In this document: one piece after another, positions 49,105 to 59,230 of the stretch
How positions within the stretch are numbered: the first letter of the stretch is position 1
Layout: every line of letters begins with the position of its first letter
Assembly: GCF_902635505.1 (NCBI RefSeq)
Contig: NC_045426.1
Span: forward strand, 672,671,087-672,735,086
DNA: 64,000 nucleotides
From: Sarcophilus harrisii
Lineage: Eukaryota; Chordata; Mammalia; Dasyuromorphia; Dasyuridae
Direction of reading: 5' to 3'
Made by a program: the position numbers and the translations under genes
Notes under the pieces: model-generated
The model's input: only the letters and a program-made list of their open reading frames with translations
Database searches by the model: none
What the model was told of the DNA's origin: nothing

Positions 49105-49760
49105 CTTCCCCGCCGCCACCGCCACCGCCGCCGCGCACCTCCCGCCCGTCCGACCCTCAGACAAACACCGCACTGCGCTTGCGCCGGGATGACCCCACCA
49201 GGCCTCCGTCCCACGCCGAAGTGCGCATGTCTTTATCTGTCACCGCCCGCCCTTCCCTTTCGGAACACACTGCACCTGCGCTTTCTGCTGTTTTCCCGCC
49301 CCCGCCCTCGCTTCTCGTTCCCCGAAGGCCAACGGTGCGCAAGCGTGGCAGGAAGGCTCGCTCCACCAAGGGATCGCCTCCGGCCACGGAGAGCAATTCG
49401 CGCTACGCCTGCGCGGGGACGCCCGTGACCTATCAAAGGGGAGGAACCTTATCGCTACGGGGATAGGTTTCTGGCCCAGAGGGGGAGGGACGTCCGGGCG
49501 CAAGCGTGCGCCGGCTTGGCCGTGAAGGAAAAGGGGGACTCCGTGGCGCGTGCGCGCAGGGGGGCGGTGCCGGCTTCTTCCGGTCGCGCGTGTAACGGTC
49601 ATCTCCAGCTGTCGCTGGGAGTCATTTGGGGTTTCCTCGACACTTGGGGCGCAGGAAAATGAGACCTTTGGCCCAATAATTCTGTTAGATCCTCGGCGAG
49701 GCCTGAGCCTCGTCCCCTCAAGTCCGGCCAGTTCCCCCTCCCCCGCGCTCTTGCCTGGGC
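48180..49760 (-). promoter_or_regulatory. MAP2K7: CpG-island promoter of MAP2K7
   Basis: GC- and CpG-rich from the start of intron 1 across exon 1 and about 650 bases upstream. There is no TATA box. Repeated TGCGC/GCGCA half-sites resembling NRF1 motifs occur at 49,173-49,185, 49,221-49,229, 49,275, 49,334-49,345, 49,408, 49,497-49,514 and 49,544-49,560. An ETS-type CTTCCGG lies at about 49,576. The 5' UTR next to the ATG is a GCC/ACC-rich repeat. The transcription start is not determined. Confidence 0.8.
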
Positions 49761-49789
49761 TAGCATCCCCCAGGCGATGTTTTTATTGT

Positions 49790-50500
49790 CCCTAATTAAT
49801 ATGGGAGTGCTTGATTACTCCGCTAATTGGGGCCCAAAGCAATGCCCCGCCCCTTTAAGGGATCAGGATTATAGCAGGGCTCTCTGAGCTTCAGTCAGTT
49901 GTTCTGGCGGAGAAAGAGAAATGTTGTCTAGGTGGACCCGAGCAGACTGAGCATGCGCAGAAAGGTGACCAGCGCTGCCGTGAGCCGGAGGATGTAAACT
50001 TGGGGATAAAGGGCTGGATCGGAATTGTGGGGGAAACTGGAAGGCGGGCTACCAGAAAGTGAGCGTGCACGGACCCCGTTTATCAAGATGAGCTCAAAGG
50101 GGACGCTTGACAGATAGAAAGGGAGTGAGCAGTAAATTAAGAACGGGGAGCACATCAGGACTGGAGAATTTAGGAATAAACGAGAGGTATAAAATGGGTC
50201 ATTTTGGTGACGTTAAGTTAGAAAGGAACTACAAATAAAACCAACGTAGTGACCAAAATGAGGGAGAAGATTGAGACAATTTATAGACAGTTTCTCAGAT
50301 AAAATTCTCATATCTCAAACATCAGACTTATAAGAATATGAGTCATTTCTCTCTTGATAGTCAAACAATGTGGATGTGTTTTGGTTTTTGTTTGGGAGGC
50401 ACACGTAAGTGTTGTAGGCCAAATTTTACTCCGGGCCCGGTCCTCTTATTAATTGTGCCATCTACTTGTCCCAAAAGGTGGGTTTTCCATGAAGAAAGCA
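49790..50500. other. Region upstream of the CpG island
   Basis: A GC box followed by TTTAAG (CCCCGCCCCTTTAAGGG, 49,844-49,860) could be a plus-strand core promoter, and an NRF1-like GCATGCGCAG lies at 49,951. No exon or gene follows that I can support. Confidence 0.3.
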
Positions 50501-50509
50501 AAGCGATAG

Positions 50510-51110
50510 ATAATCATATGAAAGAAATGCTCTAAATCATAATTGATTAGAGAAATACAGATTCAAACCATTTAGAGATTATGTCATGTCTTAGCAGATT
50601 GGCTAAAGGGAAATCGGATGTCGAAGGGGATGTGGAAAATTGGGGCAGGAATTGTGAACTGATCCAAGCATTTTGGAGAACAATCTGGAATTATGCCCCC
50701 AAAATTAGAGAACTGTGTTTGACCCAGCAATACCACCCCAAAAAATCAGGGAAAAAGGAAAAGAGCCTGTAATATGTAAAGCAAAAAATTGGAAGTTGAA
50801 GGGATGCTTATCAGTGGGGGAATAGCTAAACAATTTGGGGTTATGATTGTAATAGAATATGACTGCTGTAAGAAATGATGAGCTGGTTGATTGCATGAAA
50901 GAAATAATAGTCAAATGTGCAGAATCAAGAAAACATTGTATACAGCAATATTATTCAAAGAATTAATTGTGGAAAACATCAGCTACAAAGGACCTATGAA
51001 AGAAGATGCAAGAGAAAGAACTTGGTATGGTTTTACACATATAAATGTGTCAAATGGTGTCCTTTACTGTGCCGTGGAGGGGTTAGGGATGAGACAATTC
51101 AGAATTTAAA
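50510..51110 (+). repeat. Old L1 ORF2 end
   Basis: Decayed ORF2 C-terminal order: GCAGATTGGCTAAAGGGAAA, GGAATTGTGAACTGATCCAA, TTGGAGAACAATCTGGAATT and GAATATGACTGCTGTAAGAA. It is highly diverged. Confidence 0.65.
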
Positions 51111-51441
51111 ATGTAAACCCCCCCCTCCAAAAAAAAGATTTTTTTTTAAAGCTATTGCTGGCTACTTTACTCTCTATTCTATCTCTGGTTCTAGGATCTG
51201 TGTAATTTTTAAGAGGCAAATGATGTTGCTCAATGAACCCTTAAATTGGGTTCTAAACTGAGTCCTCACTGCTGCTTGGCAATCCTTCTACATTTTCCTA
51301 ATTAGTTATCTATCCCATACTATCCCATTTAACCACATGAATTCTTCCAAACATCTCATCTTTTTAACCTCTCATGCATGGTCCCCCACTTACCTCCATC
51401 CTCTCAGCTTTGCCTCATATTTTATTGAAAAATTGAAGCTC

Positions 51442-51611
51442 GGGGCAGCTAGTTGGTGCAGTGGATAGAGCACCAGTCCTGAAATCAGGAGGACCTGAGT
51501 TCAAATTTGGTCTCAGACACTTAACACTTCCTATGTGACCCGCAGCAAGTCACTTAACCCCCAATTACTGCGCCAAAAAAAAAAAAAAAAAAAAAAAAAA
51601 AAGAAAGAAAA
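51442..51611 (+). repeat. Marsupial SINE with A-tail inside the L2
   Basis: Head GGGGCAGCTAGTTGGTGCAG, CAGGAGGACCTGAGTTCAAA, tail of over 30 A. The flanks AAAATTGAAGC and AAAATTGAGGC look like a target-site duplication with one change. Confidence 0.9.
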
Positions 51612-51825
51612 AAAAATTGAGGCCATTTGCAAGAACTCCCTTCTCATATCATTTAGTTGTCTTATGCTTTCTGCTCCTTCACCCATCTCACACAAAGAAA
51701 ATGCCCTTCTTGCCGAGACAAACCTCTCTACCTATATCTACTTACACAAGTAATCCTGTTTCCATTCCATTAAATTTTAACAAACTTCCTCTATCTTCAT
51801 TACCTTACCTTGTATCTTTCCCTCA

Positions 51826-51929
51826 GTCAGTCATACATTAATGCCTATAATGTGCCAGATCCTCTGCTAATCCGTAGGAATACAAAAAGAGGCAATACCA
51901 TCCTAGAGCTTATCTCATAAAAGAAACAA
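51826..51929 (-). repeat. Antisense L2 tail
   Basis: Contains TCAGTCAGTCATACATTAAT, ATAATGTGCCAGATCCTCTG and GGAATACAAAAAGAGGCAAT, the reverse of an L2 3' end. It interrupts the sense L2. Confidence 0.55.
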
Positions 51930-51997
51930 ATACCCTCTTTTGGCTCCTTCCCCAACTGTATACAAACAAGTCCATCTCTATCCCGCAGAACCCTTCA

Positions 51998-52210
51998 CTG
52001 ATGCCCCACCCACCTCTGTTTCCTCAATTCCTCCTCACCCTTGTAGACTTCCTTACTTGATCTGGGTTACTGTGGGCTGGTCTCCAGGTTGGGATTCATC
52101 CTCTGCTGGTTCTAGTGGTTCTTGTGCTATTGCTTTGCCTCCAGGCAGAATAGCTTTTGCCCTAGGGAGGACACTACCATCTTCCCCACCATTCTGTCAC
52201 TATTGTCCTG
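51998..52210 (-). pseudogene. Decayed duplicate of MAP2K7 exon 1 with its splice donor
   Basis: This block aligns along its whole length with 48,930-49,130, in the same orientation. Shared stretches are CCCACCTC, GTAGACTTCCTTACT (original GCAGACTTCCTTACT), GGTCTCCAGGTTGGGATTCA (original GATCTCCAGGTTGAGGTCGA), GCCTCCAGGCAGAATAGCTT and CACTACCATCTTCCCCACCA (original CGCCGCCATCTTCCCCGCCG). Most differences are CpG losses. On the minus strand the copy keeps an ATG and a GTAAGG donor, but the frame reads MVVSSLGQKLFCLEAKQ and then a stop. It contains intron 1 sequence, so it came from genomic DNA, not mRNA. It lies about 3 kb upstream of the real exon 1. Confidence 0.88.
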
Positions 52211-52228
52211 TAGAGGTTACGAACTGAA

Positions 52229-52726
52229 TGTTAAGGTCTAGTGGCAGGTTTGGGGTACAGGGAGTCAAACAGAGTTCCCCTGCAACCCCCTTAGATTCAG
52301 CGCAAGGATACGGCGGTATATGAGGTCTAGAACAGGCGCGGATTCCCAATAAAAGCATTTATTAGCCCAGAGAGCTAGATTAATAAAAGAGGTTTATTAC
52401 TGAGTCTAGAAGTAGGAGATAGGTGAAGGTAGAGATAAAGAGGGCACTGGACAGAGGGTCCAGTGAACAGAGGGTCCTCACATGGCGACCATGTTTGGAA
52501 TCTCTGCCAAGAGGGGTTCCCAGTGTGGTCCTTTTAAGTCGGAGACTTAGCTCGAGGGGCTTTGGGGTGTAGCCCCAGAGTTGGCTCAGATCCGGGTGGG
52601 GCTGGGACAGGTCTGGACCTTCTATTGGAATTCAAAAGGACCAGGATTTGTGAGTCAAAGGGTAATTTACATTAGCTAAGGGGGTTGGGAATCAAAGATT
52701 GGAATCTTTCCCGCATCATTCCCACA
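52229..52726 (-). mobile_element. Solo LTR of an endogenous retrovirus (fossil)
   Basis: A 498-bp unit starts TGTGGGAATGATGCGGG and ends ACCTTAACA on the minus strand, giving the TG...CA termini of an LTR. An AATAAA-containing R-like region lies two thirds along (TCAGTAATAAACCTCTTTTA). No internal retroviral region adjoins it, so it is a solo LTR. I see no clear target-site duplication. The family is not assigned (class I or II are both possible). The age is moderate: termini and signals are still clear. Confidence 0.65.
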
Positions 52727-54534
52727 TAGCTCTCGGCCAAATTCCTTGAGAAGGCCCACTATGAGGAATACTTACACCATCCTCTTGGCACTCTTCAATC
52801 TATATTCTGAACTCATCATTCCACTGAATATCCTCTCCAAATTTACCAAAGATCTCTTAATCATCCAATCCAATGACCTTTACTCATCCTTTTTAAACTC
52901 TGCAGCCTTTGACACTATTGAGCATCTTCTCCTTGATTCTGTGTTTTTCCAGACACTTCATTCTCTGGTTCTCCTCCCTGACCACTTCTCAGTCTCCTTT
53001 GCTGCATGATCTTTTGGATCATACCCACTAATCATGAATGTCCCACAAGGCTTTCTTGGAACCTCTTCTCCCTCTGTTTTATTTTGTAATCTCATCAACT
53101 CTCAGGGATCCAATTAGAGAATAGTTCTAAAATCTGCCTATCTAGTCTAACCTTTCTGTTAACCTCTAGTCTCACATCTTCAACTACCTATCAACCGACT
53201 CTCCAAGTAGATGACCTTTAGATGTCTCAAACACAACATTCCAAAACGGAATTATTTTTTTCCCCAAATCCTCCCCTTTTCCACACTTCCCTATTAGCAT
53301 TGATAGCATCAAGTTTCAGTTCCTCAGACTAGCAACCTAGATATCCTTGATTCTTCACTACCCCCTCCCCCCAATATCTCATCTATTGGCAAAGCTTTTG
53401 CAACATATCTCAAATACCTCTGATACTGCCATCCCCTTCCTCCATCCACTCCCATTTCACACCTGAACTATTGCAATGGTTGCTGGTCAGTCTGCTTGCC
53501 ACAAATTTCTCCCCACTCCAATCTAGCTTTCAGCCGCAAAAGCAATTTTTCTAAAGTTCAGGTCCCACCATGTCACCCCTCCCACCCCGCCTCTGGCAAT
53601 CCCCAGCTCAGTAACTCCAGAGGTTCCCTATCACCTGTTTTTGATCTGAGATCAAATACAAAACCCACAGTTGGGTGTTCAAAGACTTCCATTATCTAGC
53701 TTCCCCACATACATATTTTCAAGTTTCTTTTTACCTTGCCCCTTCCCAACATATATGTGCTTAGAGACAGTAGCCTCTTTGCTGTTCCTTAAACAAGACA
53801 CTCCATCTTTTGGCCTCAGGAATTTTTCTGCCTGTTCTCTATACCTGTAATGTTCTCCCTTTACTCTCTTCTACCAGACAATCAATAAATTTCTAAAACT
53901 GTCAGATTTCGGGGTTCATCCTTGCAAATGATAATTCTGGTGTTCAGAACTGTCATTTTCTTAGTGGTAACCCTGAATAGACCTGAAAGCTTTCTGAAAA
54001 CAGAAGCTAAGAAGTCTCTGTGATTTTAAGATTAAGCATGGACAGGACCCAATCAATACACCAGATCAGATCAAACACAATGAATTTAAGTTCCTATCAA
54101 ACAACTGTCTAGACCTTGACTCCAGGTGTCCAGAAAATTAAGGAGCTGTATTTGGCTTTAGCCCCAGGATATAACTCAGGTGAGGTTAGAATTAGTCCAG
54201 GCCACCCTAAGCTGGAAAATAAATAATCTCCTTGGTTTGATTATCCAAGGTCTTGGCAAGCAGCTGCTAAAATAAATAAAAATCTGGTTAAATTTAAATT
54301 GGTAGAACTTTTTCTTTCTCTTAATTTCTCTTCCTGTCTTCTCCATTCTTCTGTATACCTGGTCGGTGACTGACCAATATGCCTTGATATCATGGTGAAC
54401 AATATGATCTGGGCCTCAAAAGTAATGATCATCAGTTCAACCCCATGGCCTAATATGAAGATACCAGAATCGTTTTTATCTAGTCCTGTGTCTAGTCCTG
54501 ATTAGGTGATTGAAAAGACCTTGGGTTGGATCTA

Positions 54535-55211
54535 GAAGTGTTACTACTGGGTCTGTATCTCAGAGATCATAAAAGAGGGAAAAGAGCTCATATGTGCAAA
54601 AATGTTTGTAGCAGCCCTTTTTGTAGTGGCAAGGAACTGGAAATTGAATACCCATCAATTGGGAATGGCTGAAGAAGTTATGGTATGTGAATGTAATGGA
54701 ATATTATTGTTCAGTAAGAAACAATCAGTAGGCTGATTTCAGAAAAGCCTGGAAAGACTTACATGAACTGATGCTTAGTGAACTGAGCAGAACCAGGAAA
54801 AATTTTACACAGTAATAAGTTATGTGGTGATCAACTTATGATGGACTAGGCTGTTCTCAACAATGTGGTAATTCGAGGCAATTCCAATAAATTTAAGACG
54901 GAAAGAGTCATCTGCATCCAGAGAACTATGGAGACTGAATATGGGTCAAAGCATAGTATTTTCATCTTTTTTGGTTTGTTTTTGTTTTTTTTTTTCCTTT
55001 TCGATCTTATATTTCTTGCACAACATGATAAATAGAAATATGTTTAAAAGAATTGCACGTATTTAACCTATGTTGGATTACTTGCTATCTTGGAAGGAGG
55101 AAAGGGAAAGGAGGGAAGGAAAAAAAAATCTGGAACACAAATTCCTACAAAAATTAATGTTGAAAACTATCTTTACATGTATTTGAAAAAATAAAATACT
55201 ATTGAAAAAAT
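54535..55211 (+). repeat. L1 ORF2 end and 3' UTR
   Basis: ORF2 C-terminal order is visible (TAGAAGTGTTACTACTGGGT, CTTTTTGTAGTGGCAAGGAA, AGCCTGGAAAGACTTACATG). It is followed by the 3' UTR type ending AAAACTATCTTTACATGTAT, TTGAAAAAATAAAATAC. Confidence 0.82.
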
Positions 55212-55864
55212 TTTAAAGACCTTAAGTTAGTTAAGAATACAAGATTTGGTAGGTAGTGAGGTGAACTTTGATTCCACTTTAGAAGTTATCTAGTGCATAC
55301 AAACTTTGTTTACCTCGGAGAATATAGTGATATTTTGCTATTTGAAGTAAAATCTTTTGGGATTGTAATTTGATGATGTTCTACATTTTGATTTCAGGTA
55401 TGATTGTCTGGATTATCATTAAGCCAATAGTCCAATGTTCAAGGGAAATGTCATTCACTGCTCAAAAGAAGCATAGAGTCTAAGAACTGCTTTTTGTGCC
55501 TGGGAAAATTGAAGAGACAACTTTTTGTAGACAAAATAAGATTCCTTGACTGAATTTCCCCATTGCACTATTTCCTTTTTGAACAAGAAATTTTCCTACC
55601 TGGTTAATTCTGAGCAAATTTCTATAATCAGGGCAGGTGAATTGTAAAAGATTTTATTGTTACAATACTAAAACATCTTTGAGTCACCATAATATGATGC
55701 AAATATGAAAGATATTACTGTTATAAATCTGAATTTGTGTTCAACTCCATATCCTGAGCAGCTAGGCAAATAAATTCTTACACTTGCTATTCACTTACTA
55801 ATAGTTATAATATTCACATATAAGATTAAGTCCTTAAAGTATCTCATTCTTATATATCCTCAAA
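55212..55864. other. AT-rich DNA within the ERV-like fossil
   Basis: No nameable repeat. Possibly internal sequence of the retroviral fossil. Confidence 0.3.
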
Positions 55865-56803
55865 AGAGAGGGATAGACTACACACCTGTCAGATTGGCTA
55901 GAATGACAGGGAAAGATTATTCGGAATGTTGGAGCGGATGTGGGAAAACAGGAACACTAATACATTGTTGGTGGAACTGTGACTACACCCAGCCATTCTG
56001 GAGAGCAATTTGGAACTATGGTCAAAAAGTTATCAAACTGTGTATACCCTTTGATTCAGCAGTGCTACTACTGGGTTTATATCCCAAAGAGATCTTAAAG
56101 AAGGGAAAGGGACCTGTGTGTGCAAGAATGTTTGTGGCAGTCCTCTTTATACTGCCCAGAAACTGGAATCTAAGTAGATGCCCATCAATTGGAGAATGGC
56201 TGAATAAATTTTGGTATATGAATATCATGGATTATTATTGTTCGGTAAGAAATGACCAACAGGATGATTTTATAAAGACCTGGAGAGACTTACATGAACT
56301 GATGCTGAGTGAAATGAGCAGGACCAGGAGATCATTATATACTTCAACAACAATACTATCTGATGATTGATTCTGATGGACGTGACCCTCTTCAGCAATG
56401 AGATGAACCAAATCAGTTCCAATGGAGCAGTAATGAACTGAACCAGCTACGCCCAGGGAAAGAACTCTGGGAGATGACTATGAACCACTACATAGAATTC
56501 CCAATCCTCTATTTTTGTCTACCTGCATTTTTGATTTCCTTCACAGGCTAATTGTGCACTATTTCAGAGTCCGATTCTTTTTGTACAGCAAAATAACAGT
56601 TTGGACATGTATACGTATTTTGCATTTAATTTATACTTTAACATATTTAACAGGTGTTGGTCATCCTGACATCTGGGGGGAGGGGGAGAGGAGGGTAAGA
56701 ATTGGAACAAAGGTTTGGCAATTGTCAATGCTATAAAATTACCCATGCATATAACTTGTAAATAAAAACTGTTAATTAAAAAGAGAGAGAGAGAGAGGGA
56801 TAG
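55865..56803 (+). repeat. L1 ORF2 C-terminus and 3' UTR with 12-bp target-site duplication
   Basis: The insert (55877-56791) lies between AGAGAGGGATAG repeats (55,865-55,876 and 56,792-56,803). A 158-codon frame starting at 55,894 keeps the ORF2p end: HCWWNCDYTQPFWRAIW, LGLYPKEILKKGKGPV and EYLN-type tail blocks. This frame is part of the L1, not a host gene. The 3' UTR has the G-rich tract and ends ACCCATGCATATAACTTG. Confidence 0.88.
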
Positions 56804-57427
56804 GATAAAGATGTAAAAGTTTTAAATTTATTGAAGTAGTAAACTTCACTTTGAGAAACCAACAAGATATGATTGCTTTCCAAATGACATATACAGGCTT
56901 TGAGCATGTTTTGGAAATAAGTTCTCAATACAGAATTAAGGATTTTACCTATAAAATTTCATTAATAATTGTAAAGAAATTTTAAAATCATGTCTTTTTT
57001 CCAATTTTGATGTGTCTGATATTAAAAAAAAAAAAAACAAAGGCTTATTTTACAATTGAGGGTTCAAGCTAGAGCAAGTAAAATTCTCTGAAGTTTCAGG
57101 TAAATTATGAGTTTCTAATTTGATATTACTCTTATAACACTGTTGTTAATAGGATTGACTCTATAAGATTTAAACTGGTTTTAAATACTGGAAAGCCAGA
57201 TTTACAAAATTTTCTTAAGCCTTTATTCCTAACAGATTTTAGCCACATTATAGGGAATCTGCAAGACTTCGTACTAGACAAGCAAGTCTGCTAGAGGAAT
57301 CTCTCAGTGATACACTAAGAATGATGCCTATTCCAGAATTTTCAAGGGAAGATGTTTTCAGGGATCAGATGACTAGTTGAGATGTCTAGGACTCAAGTTG
57401 AAAAATACTGACTAATTGGAGATTAAA
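56804..57427. other. AT-rich DNA within the ERV-like fossil
   Basis: Nothing recognised. Confidence 0.3.
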
Positions 57428-57560
57428 TGGGACAGCTAGGTACAGTGAAAAGAGCACAGGCCCTGTAGTCAGGAGGAGCTGAGTTCAAAACTGGCCTCAG
57501 ACACTTGACACCTACCAGCTGTGTGAGCTTGGGCAATTCACTTAACTCCAATTTGGGGGG
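57428..57560 (+). repeat. Marsupial SINE, diverged
   Basis: GGGACAGCTAGGTACAGTG, TCAGGAGGAGCTGAGTTCAA and AGCTGTGTGAGCTTGGGCAA; the tail is replaced by a G-rich stretch. Confidence 0.78.
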
Positions 57561-57630
57561 TGGTGGGGGTCGGGACACCAAGAGTGGATTACCAGAAACA
57601 AGAAGACTTGATATTAATGTTGATGATCAG

Positions 57631-57960
57631 TGATGAATAGAATCAGCTACACCCAGGGAAAGAACACTGGGAAACGAGTGTGGACTATTTGCATTTTTGT
57701 TTTTCTTCCCAGGTTATTTTTACCTTTCTAAATCTGATTTTTCTTGTGAAACAAGAGAACTGTATAAATATGTACACATATATTGTATTTAACATGTTTA
57801 ACATGTATGAGACTGCTTGCCACCTAGGGGAGGGGATGGAGGGAAGGAACGGAAAAGTTGGAACAGAAGTGTTTGCAAGGATCAATGTTGGAAAATTACC
57901 CATGCATATGTTTTATCAATAAAAAGCTATAATTTTAAAAAAGGGAGGAAAAAAAGGAAA
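57631..57960 (+). repeat. L1 3' end of a third type
   Basis: ATCAGCTACACCCAGGGAAA, AAATCTGATTTTTCTTGTGA, GGGGAGGGGATGGAGGGAAG, then ACCCATGCATATGTTTTATC, AATAAAAAGC and an A-rich end. The same type is nested at 660-1007. Confidence 0.8.
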
Positions 57961-58650
57961 AAAAAGATGATCATTATTGGATTACTTTGGCTTTAATGAT
58001 TCTGAGTATATTTGCCTTCAAAAGGAGTATGCCCAAATTAGTTTTTATTTATTGTTTAGGGATCAGGGTCATGCCTCCTGCGACTTTTCTTCATATTAAC
58101 CTCACATAATCAAAATTGACTTATGAAATAATAATGTTAACTGTTTGATATACTTACAGCAAAAGTCAAAGGGATTTTTTAGTCCCCTCAAATGATTTAG
58201 TTATAGCTAACTGTATAAGGAAGGCTTTTCCTAATCCTAGTTTTGATATGTAAGTTTTCTTTCTCAATCCATTGTGAATCTTCTAAACGAAGTTTAATTT
58301 GTAACATGACTTAATTTACCTATAGAGTCTGTTTAATGAGGTGATTTCCTTAAAGCATATATGAGATTATGACTACTCAACTAAATTTGTTCAACTTTTA
58401 TGACATTGAAGGAATCATGGATTATGATTTTTTTGTGATATATATGGCTACAGTATACCTGCTTCCTGGTATAAACTTCTATCTCTGACTTACACCCCAA
58501 GACTTATTCAGATTGATCCCTCTGTGAGACATTGGGACAAGTTTGTCATCAATCTGGTGCCTACTCTTACTTTATGGGATTCTATCAAAGGAGATAATAG
58601 TGAAGAGGCTACCATTGAGTTGAGTTTTTATGAACTCCCTCTGAAATCAA
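57961..58650. other. Possible internal sequence of the retroviral fossil
   Basis: A mostly open stretch at 58,400-58,640 has no motif that I recognise. It is left unassigned. Confidence 0.3.
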
Positions 58651-58654
58651 TCCA

Positions 58655-58830
58655 CAGGCAGCTAAGTGGTACAATAGATAACCTACTTGATCATGAAGAT
58701 TTAATCTTAATGAAATACCTAATGAAACTCAGTGGCATCAAGACTTTAGTTCAAGTCCAGTTTCAGATACTTATTAGCTGTGTGACCCAGGTCAAGTCAC
58801 CTAATCCTGATTGCCTCCCCCCCAAAAAGT
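58655..58830 (+). repeat. Marsupial SINE, diverged
   Basis: AGGCAGCTAAGTGGTACAAT at the head and TTAGCTGTGTGACCCAGGTC near the end. It holds an insertion of unknown origin in its middle. Confidence 0.65.
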
Positions 58831-58990
58831 AATAACCCAACTTTCTGCTTCTGTAGTTATGCTTCTACTAGTATGAGACTATTGAGCTTTAATAAAGTGG
58901 AAATTTAATTTTAAGTAAGGAAATTTAACAAATGGGAAATTTTGGGAAATATTTTATCATGTTGTTTGGAAAAGTTACTATTATATTATT

Positions 58991-59161
58991 TAAATTTAAC
59001 TTTTTGGGGCAGTTAAGTGGCACAGAGTATAGAGTACCAGCCCTGAAGTCAGGAGGACTTGAGTTCAAATCTGACCTCAGACACTTAACACTTTCTAGCT
59101 GTGTGACCCTGGGCAAATTACTTAACCCCAATTGTCTCAGCAAAAATAAATTTAACTTTTT
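58991..59161 (+). repeat. SINE with perfect 15-bp target-site duplication
   Basis: The SINE (59006-59146: GGGGCAGTTAAGTGGCACAG ... CAATTGTCTCAGC plus a short A-rich tail) is bracketed by TAAATTTAACTTTTT at 58,991-59,005 and 59,147-59,161. The perfect repeat allows exact borders. Confidence 0.93.
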
Positions 59162-59230
59162 ATGACTAGAGATTGTTTGAAACTAGAATGTTACCTTGAT
59201 CTCAGTAACTCTCCAGGACTGCCAGAAGTA

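Noticed and set aside
49105-49173. N-terminal extension of MAP2K7 upstream of the ATG
   Set aside because: The frame is open but starts with GTG. The extra residues (A/V repeats from the GCC-rich 5' UTR) are not part of known MKK7 proteins.
55894-56370. 158-codon plus-strand frame as a host gene
   Set aside because: It is the C-terminal part of L1 ORF2p inside an insertion with target-site duplications. The same holds for 3108-3626 and 14,908-15,303.
58524-58832. 102-codon plus-strand frame
   Set aside because: Its second half is a SINE and its first half has no recognised motif; it is probably fossil element sequence.
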